A DNA stretch of 64,000 nt from Prevotella sp. (GCA_017548605.1 JAFYZT010000040.1:248001-312000); one strand, 5' to 3'. Positions 42,577 to 50,066 are shown, numbered from the stretch's first letter. Numbers and translations are program-made. The notes: generated by a model not told the origin, from the letters alone.

Positions 42577-44025
42577 TTAGTCTTTTACGGGTTTCACATA
42601 TTCATAGCAGCCCACATCCGGCTCGTCGTCTCGTTTTACACCCAATCGATCATATTCCATTACATATTCCTTATTGGCCTTACCTATAGCTATCGACACG
42701 GAGTCGAGCCGGAAATCGTAAAGAATATTCTCTTCGTCGATGAGCGCGAAGTGTTTGACCCCTGCACTGTCGGCATCTTCTGTTGTTTCCCACCTGATGC
42801 CAATGGCCCTCAGTTCATCCTCAATGGCCGGTGTCCGCAACACACAATGGTCAAATTTATAGGTATAGAGGGCCGTTTCGTCCGCCTCTCCCATGATAAC
42901 GTCATCGGCATATCCCGTAACGAGCGTGTTCAAGCATTGGAAGTCGTAGAGCGGATATATCCCGTTGGCATTGAAATTGCCGAACCGTAACGCCACGCCT
43001 CTGTTTGCCGAGAAGCGATAGAATTGCCCTATCGTGCAATGCTGAAGCATGCATACCCCACCGCAGATATTGACACAGTCGCCGAGAGCGTTCGTTATCT
43101 GGCAGTTGCGTACATCGACCACTGAGTTGACCGACTTTAGTCCGTATCCCTCGTTGTTATGTACGACCGAGTTGTAGAGTGCCAGTTTCAATCGGCTCAC
43201 ATCCGATGAGTCGCAAACAATAGCATCGCGAGCACCATGAATGTCCACGTAGTTGAGTTCGTTGTCATACGATTTCTCATAGAAATGGATGCCTTGCCAC
43301 TGTCCACTCACATGGTCGTAGGGCAGGTAGTCGAACATATTATCAATGCGGTCGCCACGCAGCACCACATTTTTATCGCTCGTTCCTTGTATGACGAGCT
43401 GTCCGTAAACATCCAGAGCCGCATCGGCATGGAAATAGAGTTTTGTTTCACCAGTGATAGTGAGCGTGACCCCCTCGTTGACCGTCATTCCCCCATATAT
43501 TATAATAGGTACAGTGGAATTGATGGTCGTATTCTCAGAGATGACCCAGTCTGTATGCATCTCCGCATCCCATGTGAATGCTCTGAGGTTAACCTTTTGC
43601 TGTGTCCCACTTTCCAACGCGAACACCAGGTCGTCCTGTAACAATGTCGGTTTCTCTTGGTTGTTTGCTGGCGAGGTAAGTTCTACGAACACCCGTATGC
43701 TGTCGTTCTTTCGTATCTCCAGGTCATTAAGTTGATATCCCGACGTCGCACCGAGGTATGACCCATCAACATTCACACGGAACCCCGTCTGATTACCGTT
43801 GGCCAATCGTATGTTTGTACATCTGATGCCGTCGCCCGACCGATTGTACACCCAGAACGACTTAGTTGCAGTGGGAACTTTCGAGAACACCGTATCAAGG
43901 CGAATGGTATCTTGTGAAAAAGTGAGCAAATGACTGGGCGACGACGAAAAAGAGTCGTCGTCGGCACACGCCCCGAAAGCCAGAGCGAGTATGGCGGAGC
44001 ACAGCAGTGCGAGCAGATTCTTCAT
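42577..44025 (-). CDS. Right-handed beta-helix lipoprotein
   Basis: This exported protein of 482 residues has a lipobox (ALAFGACADDD, Cys about 19). An N-terminal beta domain (about 35-165) contains TFSQDTIRLDTVFSKVP, and a parallel beta-helix (about 175-420) has short regular rungs such as GMTVNEGVTLTITGETKLYF and VVDVRNCQITNALGDCVNI. It resembles the pectate-lyase-like 'choice-of-anchor' proteins of Bacteroidales; no catalytic residues can be named. I start at 44025, where the signal peptide begins. Followed closely by cdd. Confidence 0.82.
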   Translation of the reverse strand: MKNLLALLCSAILALAFGACADDDSFSSSPSHLLTFSQDTIRLDTVFSKVPTATKSFWVYNRSGDGIRCTNIRLANGNQTGFRVNVDGSYLGATSGYQLNDLEIRKNDSIRVFVELTSPANNQEKPTLLQDDLVFALESGTQQKVNLRAFTWDAEMHTDWVISENTTINSTVPIIIYGGMTVNEGVTLTITGETKLYFHADAALDVYGQLVIQGTSDKNVVLRGDRIDNMFDYLPYDHVSGQWQGIHFYEKSYDNELNYVDIHGARDAIVCDSSDVSRLKLALYNSVVHNNEGYGLKSVNSVVDVRNCQITNALGDCVNICGGVCMLQHCTIGQFYRFSANRGVALRFGNFNANGIYPLYDFQCLNTLVTGYADDVIMGEADETALYTYKFDHCVLRTPAIEDELRAIGIRWETTEDADSAGVKHFALIDEENILYDFRLDSVSIAIGKANKEYVMEYDRLGVKRDDEPDVGCYEYVKPVKD

Positions 44026-44122
44026 TCCTGTAATGTGCTTGTTATGGTATAACGGAAAGGTACGTGTTTTATTGTGCAAGATATTGTCAACACTCCCGCA
44101 GATTGCATATCCCGTTTACACA

Positions 44123-44337
44123 GACTCCCGCGGATTGACATCCGTCCATCCCTGCCCTGCCACAGGCAGAGCAACACTCCCGCGGGATTGCATATCCCGT
44201 AGGCTGGCGCCAGCCAGCCTTACATAAAGAACGGGCATCAATTCTGAAAGTAAACTTTCATCTTGATGCCCATTCTCTATGTGACTCCCGCGGATTGACA
44301 TCCGTCCATCCCTGCCCTGCCACGGGCAGGGCAACAC
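44123..44337. repeat. REP-like palindromic repeats beside tRNA-Arg(ACG)
   Basis: A 55-bp sequence starting GACTCCCGCGGATTGACATC occurs twice (44123-44177 and 44283-44337) with two mismatches. It contains the palindromes CGGAT-TGAC-ATCCG and GCCCTGCC-ACG-GGCAGGGC. Between the copies are CGGGAT-TGCAT-ATCCCG (44182-44199) and AGGCTGGC-GCCA-GCCAGCCT, plus a GGGCATCAA/TTGATGCCC hairpin (44233-44271). The GTGACTCCCGCGG end of the second copy equals the 3' end of the neighbouring tRNA. No gene is present in 44026-44395. Confidence 0.7.
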
Positions 44338-44395
44338 GAAAGAAGAGGAACAAACTATTGAAAGCAAGCTTTCGTCGTCTGTTCCTCTTCTTTCG
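44337..44395 (-). terminator. Long hairpin after tRNA-Arg(ACG)
   Basis: CGAAAGAAGAGGAACA pairs with TGTTCCTCTTCTTTCG, with an inner GAAAGC/GCTTTC stem. On the minus strand it directly follows the tRNA 3' end. It has no T tract, so it may act in processing or as a weak terminator. Confidence 0.6.
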
Positions 44396-44469
44396 TGACT
44401 CCCGCGGGATTCAAACCCACAACCTTCTGATCCGTAGTCAGATGCTCTATTCAGTTGAGCTAGGGAGCC
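44396..44469 (-). tRNA. tRNA-Arg (anticodon ACG)
   Basis: This 74-nt cloverleaf has acceptor GGCTCCC/GGGAGTC, D arm GCTC/GAGC, anticodon stem TCTGA/TCAGA with loop CTACGGA (anticodon ACG, read as ICG after deamination), and T arm GTGGG/CCCGC with TTTGAAT loop. Discriminator A; CCA not encoded. Confidence 0.95.
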
Positions 44470-44488
44470 ATTTTCTTAATTGCGGTTG

Positions 44489-44520
44489 CAAAAGTACATC
44501 GTTTTTTTGAACCGACCAAA
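44489..44520 (-). promoter_or_regulatory. Promoter of tRNA-Arg(ACG)
   Basis: On the minus strand TTTG (44520-44517), exactly 20 nt, TACTTTTG (44496-44489); the tRNA begins about 20 nt downstream. Confidence 0.75.
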
Positions 44521-44576
44521 TAAAAATGGAGTTTTTTTTGTTATGGATGGGAATTTACGTGGATTTTCATCCATTT

Positions 44577-44765
44577 CTATTGCTCCTCCATGATTTTCTT
44601 GATTTCTGCATCGGTGTTGTTAAGGCGTTCGGTACAGAACTTGATGAGTTGCTGGGAACGTTTGAGATAAGTACTCAGGGAATCGAGGTCGAGTTGCTCG
44701 TTTTCCATTTTCTTGACGATGCTTTCCAATTCGCGCACCGCATCTTCGTATTTGATTGTTTCCAT
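44577..44765 (-). CDS. xseB: Exodeoxyribonuclease VII small subunit
   Basis: This all-helical protein of 62 residues begins METIKYEDAVRELESIVKKM and continues with the ENEQLDLDSLSTYLKRSQQL pattern and CTERLNNTDAEIKKI; both halves match the XseB consensus. It forms the helical sheath around XseA coiled coils. The start at 44765 is preferred, as the 10 extra residues from 44795 come from a CCCACCCTCCC repeat. It is separated from xseA (18942-20267) by 24 kb, whereas the pair is often adjacent. Confidence 0.9.
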   Translation of the reverse strand: METIKYEDAVRELESIVKKMENEQLDLDSLSTYLKRSQQLIKFCTERLNNTDAEIKKIMEEQ

Positions 44766-44855
44766 AATTGTTGAGAACCTTCCCCACCCTCCCAAAGAGG
44801 GAGATGCTAGGTTGTGGCTATGAGTGGATTATTTGTTTGCTGTTATTATGTGGTT

Positions 44856-44898
44856 TCGAGTTTTTTACTTTTTTACCCTTTTACTTTTTTACCTTTCA
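44856..44898. repeat. Inverted GGTAAAAAAGTAAAAGGG tract
   Basis: TTTTTTACTTTTTTACCCTTTTACTTTTTTACC lies between rarA and xseB; on the minus strand these are the GGTAAAAGG words seen at 23095-23188. Confidence 0.6.
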
Positions 44899-46173
44899 TT
44901 ATTCTTCAAATCTTTTGCCCCAGCAGCGGAGCATCTGTTGGTAGAGTTTCTCCTCGTTGGGATAGTGTTGGGCATGCCACAGTCGCTGGTCTTTGATTTC
45001 ATCTGGCAGGAACTGTTGTTCAACGAAATGCCCTGGGTAGTCGTGGGCATATTTATAACCATCGGAATAACCAAGGTCGGCCATCAGTTTGGTGGGTGCG
45101 TTGCGCAGGTGCAACGGCACGGGCAGGTTGCCCGTCTGGCGGACAAGGGCAAGGGCAGCATCGATGCCCAGATATGCCGAGTTGCTCTTGGGACTTGTCG
45201 CGAGATAGACCACAGCCTCGGCGAGTGGTATCCGTCCCTCCGGCCATCCCAGTTTCATGACCGCTTCGAAAGCCGCATTGGCCAGCAATATGGCGTTGGG
45301 GTTAGCCAGCCCGATGTCCTCAGCGGCACTGATGAGTACTCTGCGCGCGATAAATTTCGGGTCTTCGCCTCCCTCTATCATACGTGCCATCCAATAGAGT
45401 GCCGCATCAGGGTCACTGCCCCGTATGCTTTTGATGAATGCGGAGATGATATCATAGTGCATCTCCCCATCCTTGTCATACGCCAAGGGGTTTTGTTGCA
45501 GGCGGTTGACCACCACCTCATCGTTGACCACCACCTCGTTATCGTCTGTCGCCCCGACCACCAGTTCGACGATATTGAGCAGTTTACGTGCATCACCACC
45601 ACTATACCGCAGTATCGCGTCAGTCTGCTGGAGAACAATATGTTTCTCCTTGAGCAACGCATCCTCATGAATGGCCTTGTCAAGCAAGGTAAGCAGGTCG
45701 TCTTTCTCAAGCGGTTTGAGCACATAGAGCTGACATCGTGAAAGAAGTGGTCTGATGACCTCGAACGATGGATTTTCTGTTGTCGCGCCGATGAGCGTCA
45801 CCACGCCCCTCTCCACGGCACCGAGCAGCGAGTCCTGTTGGTTTTTGGAAAAGCGGTGTATCTCGTCAATAAAGAGTATGGGCGACTGAGCGTTGAAGAA
45901 ACGTCCTTTCTCCGCCCTTTCGATGACGTCGCGCACGTCCTTGACACCGCTGGTCACTGCACTGAGCGTATAGAAAGGTACTTTCAGCTTGTTGGCGATG
46001 ATGTGTGCGAGGGTTGTCTTCCCCACCCCCGGCGGTCCCCAGAGGATGAAGGATGGTATTCGTCCTGCGTCAATCATCTTTCGCAGCACGGCGCCTACAC
46101 CTACGAGGTGTTTCTGCCCGATATAGTCATCGAGCGTTTTGGGTCGCATTCTTTCGGCTAAGGGTTGGAGCAT
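44899..46173 (-). CDS. rarA: Replication-associated recombination protein A (AAA+ ATPase)
   Basis: This clamp-loader-like ATPase of 424 residues belongs to the MgsA/RarA/WRNIP1 family, acting at stalled replication forks. It shows PLAERMRPKTLDDYIGQ at the start, Walker A GPPGVGKTT (about 41-49), Walker B LFIDEIHRF, sensor 1 GATTENPSF, arginine-finger region PLLSRCQLYVL, and the C-terminal tetramerisation domain with GSDPDAALYWMARMIEGGEDP. I start at 46173; the longer frame from 46215 reads repeat DNA (CCCCCTTTCCCCCTCCC). Confidence 0.95.
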   Translation of the reverse strand: MLQPLAERMRPKTLDDYIGQKHLVGVGAVLRKMIDAGRIPSFILWGPPGVGKTTLAHIIANKLKVPFYTLSAVTSGVKDVRDVIERAEKGRFFNAQSPILFIDEIHRFSKNQQDSLLGAVERGVVTLIGATTENPSFEVIRPLLSRCQLYVLKPLEKDDLLTLLDKAIHEDALLKEKHIVLQQTDAILRYSGGDARKLLNIVELVVGATDDNEVVVNDEVVVNRLQQNPLAYDKDGEMHYDIISAFIKSIRGSDPDAALYWMARMIEGGEDPKFIARRVLISAAEDIGLANPNAILLANAAFEAVMKLGWPEGRIPLAEAVVYLATSPKSNSAYLGIDAALALVRQTGNLPVPLHLRNAPTKLMADLGYSDGYKYAHDYPGHFVEQQFLPDEIKDQRLWHAQHYPNEEKLYQQMLRCWGKRFEE

Positions 46174-46189
46174 GGGAAGTTGAGTTTGG

Positions 46190-46222
46190 AATGCCTCCCC
46201 CTTTCCCCCTCCCAAGGAGGGG
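46190..46222. repeat. CCTCCCCC/GGAGGGGG inverted repeat upstream of rarA
   Basis: CCCTCCCAAGGAGGGGG-type unit. Together with the GATTAAAG tract (46284-46345) and GTTTAGTGACGAGTGATGAG words (46400-46430) it fills the 348-nt gap between rarA and the small membrane genes, apart from the promoter at 46470-46500. Confidence 0.55.
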
Positions 46223-46469
46223 GGAACCTGATTGGGAGTTATGGGTGAGGAGGTGATTTGGTTTACAAAGGTAAGGAAAAATTGAAAGATAAAAAAATTA
46301 AAGATAAAAAAAGTTGGGACGAGGAAGATTGAAAGATTAAAAGAGTATATAGTACAAAAATAGTTACAGAAAGATGTATCATAAAAGACGGTCTATTTAG
46401 TGTTTAGTGACGAGTGATGAGTGTTTAGTGTTTTTTAGGGCTTCCCCCAAAAATAATAGGGAAAAACCC

Positions 46470-46500
46470 TTGCAAAAGCATTGTGCGTGGCATATTTTTG
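46470..46500 (+). promoter_or_regulatory. Promoter of the small membrane protein array
   Basis: TTG (46470-46472), 20 nt, TATTTTTG (46493-46500), then 21 nt to the first ATG. Confidence 0.65.
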
Positions 46501-46521
46501 CATCAAGAAACAAAAATAGTT

Positions 46522-46755
46522 ATGGAAGCCTTGTGGGTCATATTAGTTGGTTTGGTGACAGGTGTCGCTCTCTTCCTTTTCTACTGCAAAGGTTGGTGGC
46601 CCAGCACATGGTGGCGTGGTTTTTGTTTAGTTATGTTGACACTCATATTCACTCCCATTATCACGTTGCCCATCCAATATGTTATTTGGATGATTTTTCG
46701 CGGCGGATGGGGAGACGGAGATCCTGGTGAAAGTATTGTAGATTGTGGAGATTGA
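46522..46755 (+). CDS. Small two-helix membrane protein, copy 1
   Basis: This protein of 77 residues has a first hydrophobic helix (about 3-22, ALWVILVGLVTGVALFLFYC), a short loop with the conserved GWWPSTWWRGF, a second helix (about 33-55) and an acidic Gly/Asp tail ending DCGD. It is followed by two close paralogues in the same orientation. No family is recognised. The first copy is the most divergent of the three and has the promoter directly upstream. Confidence 0.75.
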   Translation: MEALWVILVGLVTGVALFLFYCKGWWPSTWWRGFCLVMLTLIFTPIITLPIQYVIWMIFRGGWGDGDPGESIVDCGD

Positions 46756-46790
46756 CATCAATTTGTGATAGAAATCAATTAACAGGAACT

Positions 46791-47024
46791 ATGGAAACTC
46801 TTTGGACTATAATATGGATAGTAGGTGTCTCGGTGGCACTTTTCCTCTTCTACTGCGGTGGTTGGTGGCCGAGGACCTGGTTCCGTGGTTTCCTATTTAT
46901 ACTTCTGAGTTTTGCTTTATTACCCATTGTTACTTTTCCCATCCAGTACGTTATATGGAAGGTTTGCAATGGTGGGTGGTTAGATGATGGACTCGGTGAG
47001 AGTTCAGCCTACTGTGGTGATTGA
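46791..47024 (+). CDS. Small two-helix membrane protein, copy 2
   Basis: This protein of 77 residues, METLWTIIWIVGVSVALFLF then YCGGWWPRTWFRGF, has a second helix and an acidic tail ending SSAYCGD. The DNA of the first 130 nt is almost identical to copy 3 (three substitutions seen), so copies 2 and 3 arose by a recent duplication. It starts 35 nt after copy 1. Function unknown. Confidence 0.78.
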   Translation: METLWTIIWIVGVSVALFLFYCGGWWPRTWFRGFLFILLSFALLPIVTFPIQYVIWKVCNGGWLDDGLGESSAYCGD

Positions 47025-47060
47025 TCTCAATTTGCTATAGAGGTCTATTAAACAGGAATT

Positions 47061-47306
47061 ATGGAAACTCTTTGGACTATAATATGGATAGTAGGTGTCT
47101 CGGTGGCGCTTTTCCTCTTCTACTGCGGTGGTTGGTGGCCGAGGACGTGGTTCCGTGGTTTCCTGTTTGTTCTCCTGAGTTTTGCTTTATTACCTATCAT
47201 TACATTTCCCATCCAGTGGTGGGTATGGAAATATTGCCATAATGGAGTAATTGAGGGTGGTGGTTTTTACTATAACCCCTATGAAAGTTCTGACGGCGGC
47301 GATTGA
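47061..47306 (+). CDS. Small two-helix membrane protein, copy 3
   Basis: This protein of 81 residues has the same N-terminal 57 residues as copy 2 with few changes. The C-terminus diverges to WWVWKYCHNGVIEGGGFYYN and ends SSDGGD. The 3' flank repeats the spacer CAATTTGCTATAGAGGTCTA found before this gene, giving a partial fourth repeat without a gene (47311-47340). Function unknown. Confidence 0.78.
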   Translation: METLWTIIWIVGVSVALFLFYCGGWWPRTWFRGFLFVLLSFALLPIITFPIQWWVWKYCHNGVIEGGGFYYNPYESSDGGD

Positions 47307-47425
47307 TACCAATTTGCTATAGAGGTCTATTAAACAGGAAAATAGTGACGAATTACGAGTTAGGAGGAGTTATTTTACATGAATTGACGGGAATTAGACA
47401 AAAATTGCCATAGAATTAACCCCTA

Positions 47426-47475
47426 CTTGAAGATTTTGTCCGCTTATGGACTAAATCGCCTTTGAAAAAGGAGGG
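47426..47475. repeat. Second copy of the CTTGAAGATTTTGTCCGCTT repeat
   Basis: 35 nt identical bar one base to 39211-39245, followed by TTTGAAAAAGGAGGGG. The rest of 47307-47529 is the partial fourth membrane-gene spacer, GACGAATTACGAGTTAGGAG words and ACATGAATTGACGGGAATTA words. Confidence 0.65.
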
Positions 47476-47529
47476 GAATAATTTAGTTTGGAGGGAAGAA
47501 TGGACATTACAAAAAAAATCATGAATTGC

Positions 47530-47560
47530 TTGCACATATTAGATAAAGTATTTATTTTTG
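47530..47560 (+). promoter_or_regulatory. Promoter of the nitrilase gene
   Basis: TTG (47530-47532), 20 nt, TATTTTTG (47553-47560); the ATG is 30 nt further on at 47591. It excludes the TTG start at 47558. Confidence 0.7.
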
Positions 47561-47590
47561 CAACGCATATATACCCACAATCTACGACGC

Positions 47591-48340
47591 ATGAGAATCA
47601 CAGGTTTGCAGATGGACATTGAATGGTCATCGCCTCGCACGAACATTCAGGCGGCTGAACGCTTGTTGGAAGAGAGCGAGAAAAGCGACCTGTATGTATT
47701 GCCCGAGATGTGGAGCACGGGATTTGCCATTGACCCCCGTGGCATAGCTGAGAGCGACGATGGCACCTTGCAATGGATGCGCCGCACGTCTTCCCGTCTT
47801 GACGCTGCCCTGTGTGGCAGTCTGTCGATATACACCTCGGAGCAGTATTATAACCGTCATTATTTCGTGTTTCCCGACGGCACATACGAATGGTATGACA
47901 AACGTCATCTGTTCACACCCGGGCACGAAGACCGTTATTACACCAAGGGCAGCAGTCGCACCGTTGTGACATGGCGTGACATGCGTTTTCTATTGCAGAC
48001 CTGTTACGACCTGCGTTTTCCCGTATGGAGCCGTTATGCCGGCGACTACGATGCCATTATCTACGTGGCCAACTGGCCGGAGGCGCGTATCGGTGCATGG
48101 GAGACATTACTCCGTGCGCGAGCCATCGAGAACCAGAGTTATGTGATTGGCGTAAACCGCGTGGGGCGCGACCCCTACAAGAGTTACAACGGACATAGTG
48201 CCATCATCGGACCCAAGGGCGAGGTGTTAGCCGAGCGTACGGAACCGACAATCGGCCTTATCAGTGAAGAAATCGACAAAGCGACCCTACTCCATTTCCG
48301 TGATAAATTCCAGATTTTGGAGGATCGTGATTACCGTTAA
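47591..48340 (+). CDS. Carbon-nitrogen hydrolase (nitrilase superfamily, YafV/omega-amidase-like)
   Basis: This cytoplasmic enzyme of 249 residues has the complete Glu-Lys-Cys triad: VLPEMWSTGF (Glu, about 37), YDKRHLF (Lys, about 103) and QTCYDLRFPVW (Cys, about 138). The short length and the RFPVWSRYAGDYDAIIYVAN segment fit the YafV group, which includes omega-amidases acting on 2-oxoglutaramate. A plausible role is repair of side products of transamination. It is followed at 11 nt by the acidic unknown gene, so the two probably share a transcript. Confidence 0.9.
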   Translation: MRITGLQMDIEWSSPRTNIQAAERLLEESEKSDLYVLPEMWSTGFAIDPRGIAESDDGTLQWMRRTSSRLDAALCGSLSIYTSEQYYNRHYFVFPDGTYEWYDKRHLFTPGHEDRYYTKGSSRTVVTWRDMRFLLQTCYDLRFPVWSRYAGDYDAIIYVANWPEARIGAWETLLRARAIENQSYVIGVNRVGRDPYKSYNGHSAIIGPKGEVLAERTEPTIGLISEEIDKATLLHFRDKFQILEDRDYR

Positions 48341-48351
48341 CCATTAGCATC

Positions 48352-49152
48352 ATGAAATCAGAAAAGAAAGCAATGACCTTAAAGACTTTGAACAAAAGCA
48401 ATGTCTGGGATTTACAGGAGAATGATATTTTCCGCATGTGGGAAGTGGCAGAGAAAGATTCTGACCTGAAGGACAATCTCCGTCATTACCTCGACATCAT
48501 CCGCAGCGCTTTTGACCTTGAAGAGGTGAAGGTGGACCGTCCTGAAGTGATTAAGAAATACGAGGCTCGCGGTTTTAAGGTTGGTCAGTTGCGTATCGAT
48601 GACAATAAGAACAAGTGGGGCATCAAGAAACGTCCCATCCTGCGTGTGACCGACCTGAGTTATGAAAACATCCGCCATATCAGTGCCTCGAAGCTCATCG
48701 AGGTGTTGGACCGCAATTTCGGAGGCGGCTGGGACAGTCTGTCGCAGAGCATTCAGGATATCATCGAGAGTGGTTTCGACATCAGCACTACCACATTGCC
48801 GAAGGACCGTCTGCGCAAACCTGGCGGTATGTACGAGAAGAAGGTGAAAGACGGTTTTGAGGTGTTGGAGATTCCCAAGGGGCTGTGGGTGGAGGCTATC
48901 TTTGCCAAGGCCAAGCCCATAAAAGAAAAGCCGAAGACTAAATTCGACGATTTGGAAGAATTGGATAAAAAAGACCTTCAGGACGAGACGGAGGATTTAC
49001 CTGAGGAGAATGAATATGACGAGGAGGAGGACGACGACGAGTACGATGAGGAGAAGTTGACGGAGGAAAGCTACCGTACGACATATGAGACAGAGCCTGA
49101 GGATTTGAGTCTTGAGGCTGCGGAGATGGCGGATGATTATGAGGGAGAATGA
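48352..49152 (+). CDS. Uncharacterised protein with acidic tail
   Basis: This protein of 266 residues has no signal peptide or membrane segment. Residues about 10-190 look globular (DLQENDIFRMWEVAEKDSDL, RPILRVTDLSYENIRHISAS, GGGWDSLSQSIQDIIESGFD). Residues about 190-266 are strongly acidic, with runs such as EEENEYDEEEDDDEYDEE-type composition, and are probably disordered. No catalytic motif is recognised. Such tails occur in nucleic-acid mimics and chaperone-like proteins, but that is only an analogy. Downstream of the nitrilase gene. Confidence 0.75.
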   Translation: MKSEKKAMTLKTLNKSNVWDLQENDIFRMWEVAEKDSDLKDNLRHYLDIIRSAFDLEEVKVDRPEVIKKYEARGFKVGQLRIDDNKNKWGIKKRPILRVTDLSYENIRHISASKLIEVLDRNFGGGWDSLSQSIQDIIESGFDISTTTLPKDRLRKPGGMYEKKVKDGFEVLEIPKGLWVEAIFAKAKPIKEKPKTKFDDLEELDKKDLQDETEDLPEENEYDEEEDDDEYDEEKLTEESYRTTYETEPEDLSLEAAEMADDYEGE

Positions 49153-49154
49153 TT

Positions 49155-49240
49155 ACCCACCCCGACCCTAACACCCACCCCGACCCTCCCGAAGGGAGGG
49201 AGGGAAGAATACCCACCCTAGCCCTCCCAAAGGGAGGGGA
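49155..49240. repeat. Double CCCACCCC/GGGAGGG repeat
   Basis: Two complete inverted units (CCCTCCCGAAGGGAGGG and CCCTCCCAAAGGGAGGG) with three CCCACCC words, directly after the acidic-tail gene. Confidence 0.7.
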
Positions 49241-49332
49241 AAGAAGAATGATAAAAGAGAAAGATGGGTAGTTTTTTACATGAATTGCCACGAAAGAACA
49301 TGAATTATCATGATTTGGCTAATGACAATATC

Positions 49333-49370
49333 AAAGTCCTCAGCAATCTGGAGTGATTGCTGAGGACTTT
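49333..49370. terminator. Bidirectional terminator
   Basis: AAAGTCCTCAGCAATC pairs perfectly with GATTGCTGAGGACTTT around TGGAGT, with TTATTC after it on plus. It lies between the convergent acidic-tail and XRE genes and touches the XRE stop codon. Confidence 0.85.
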
Positions 49371-49597
49371 TATTCTTCAGGTTGTTGTTGTTTCCCTTTA
49401 AAAGTTTCATCAGACAGGTCCTTGAAGAAGTCGTATTCAAGGATTTGCGCTATGCGCTGCAACAAATCAATGTCCATGGTGGATCGTTTTAGGATTTTGT
49501 AAGCGTTGGTTCGCTCACACGGGATTTGCTCGGCAAGCCATCTTGTGGTTCTTCCTTGCTGCGCAATCACATCTTTAATCTTATTCCCAATATGCAT
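49370..49597 (-). CDS. Small XRE-type helix-turn-helix protein
   Basis: This protein of 75 residues is a near-minimal DNA-binding domain: HIGNKIKDVIAQQGRTTRWLAEQIPCERTNAYKILKRSTMDIDLLQRIAQIL covers the five-helix XRE fold (about 2-53, HTH about 18-38). A short KGKQQQPEE tail follows. It lacks an oligomerisation domain. The leader contains AGAATTAT...AATTCT inverted elements (49627-49660) that could be an autoregulatory operator. It is the last minus-strand gene after the two surface-protein cassettes but is separated from them by a hairpin and has its own -7 box. Confidence 0.82.
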   Translation of the reverse strand: MHIGNKIKDVIAQQGRTTRWLAEQIPCERTNAYKILKRSTMDIDLLQRIAQILEYDFFKDLSDETFKGKQQQPEE

Positions 49598-49671
49598 ATC
49601 AATAGGTGTGTAGTAAATTAAGGTATCAGAATTATATTTCTATAAAATTACTAATAATTCTAAAAGATATG

Positions 49672-49679
49672 CAAAAGTA
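49672..49679 (-). promoter_or_regulatory. -7 box for the XRE gene
   Basis: TACTTTTG on the minus strand, with TTG 18 nt upstream (49700-49698). The leader of about 70 nt contains the inverted AGAATTA/TAATTCT elements. Confidence 0.45.
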
Positions 49680-49836
49680 AATAAAAAAGAGAAAACGCAA
49701 TTATTGTCGGGTTGAAAGTTCATCTACAAACTGTTGCCAATTTGTCAACAACGAGTAAAATCCCATGATAATAGTCAAATGGACAGAAATGGACAAGTTT
49801 TTTTCTGATGAAACTCGTTTATGTATAAACGACAGA

Positions 49837-49864
49837 AAGGAGGGACACTTACGCGCCCCTCCTT
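49837..49864 (-). terminator. Hairpin after the 58-residue acidic gene
   Basis: AAGGAGGG pairs with CCCTCCTT around a GCGCGTAAGTGT-type loop. The matching hairpin after the second small gene (53559-53585) differs by few bases. No long T run. Confidence 0.6.
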
Positions 49865-49883
49865 ATCAGGTTGATGAAGATAA

Positions 49884-50060
49884 TTACTTTTCTTCTTCCC
49901 AGAGAGAGAAGGAGGAAGTAGTTTCTTCTTCGGATTCAGATTCGAAATTGCCGGCATTGGCTTCAAAATCACCACCAGTGGAGAATCCTACATCTTCCAT
50001 GGTTGGTTCTCCCTCCGGAATCAATGTCTCCGATTCTGGCTTTACATACTCTTTTTTCAT
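49884..50060 (-). CDS. Acidic 58-residue protein, partner of the 1087-residue surface protein
   Basis: The product starts MKKEYVKPESETLIPEGEPT, continues with EDVGFSTGGDFEANAGNFE and ends SSFSLWEEEK. It is highly acidic and has no signal peptide, cysteine or membrane helix. It begins 6 nt after the stop of the large gene, in a different frame, and is clearly paralogous to the gene at 53604-53783 in sequence, length and position. Small Bacteroidales proteins opening with MKKxYxxPxxE are often seen but uncharacterised. The Gly-Gly at 29-30 resembles a double-glycine leader site, though no processing enzyme is nearby. Translational coupling and duplicate conservation make it a real gene; function unknown. 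Confidence 0.8.
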   Translation of the reverse strand: MKKEYVKPESETLIPEGEPTMEDVGFSTGGDFEANAGNFESESEEETTSSFSLWEEEK

Positions 50061-50066
50061 AACACT

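Noticed and set aside
44116..44367. Minus-strand ORF of 83 codons over the REP-like repeats
   Set aside because: It is formed by repeat DNA, encodes no coherent protein and lies in a hairpin-rich region downstream of a tRNA.
44123..44410. attL/attR site of an integrated element at tRNA-Arg(ACG)
   Set aside because: The matching segments are only about 13-16 nt, lie within 300 nt of each other and enclose no integrase or cargo genes.
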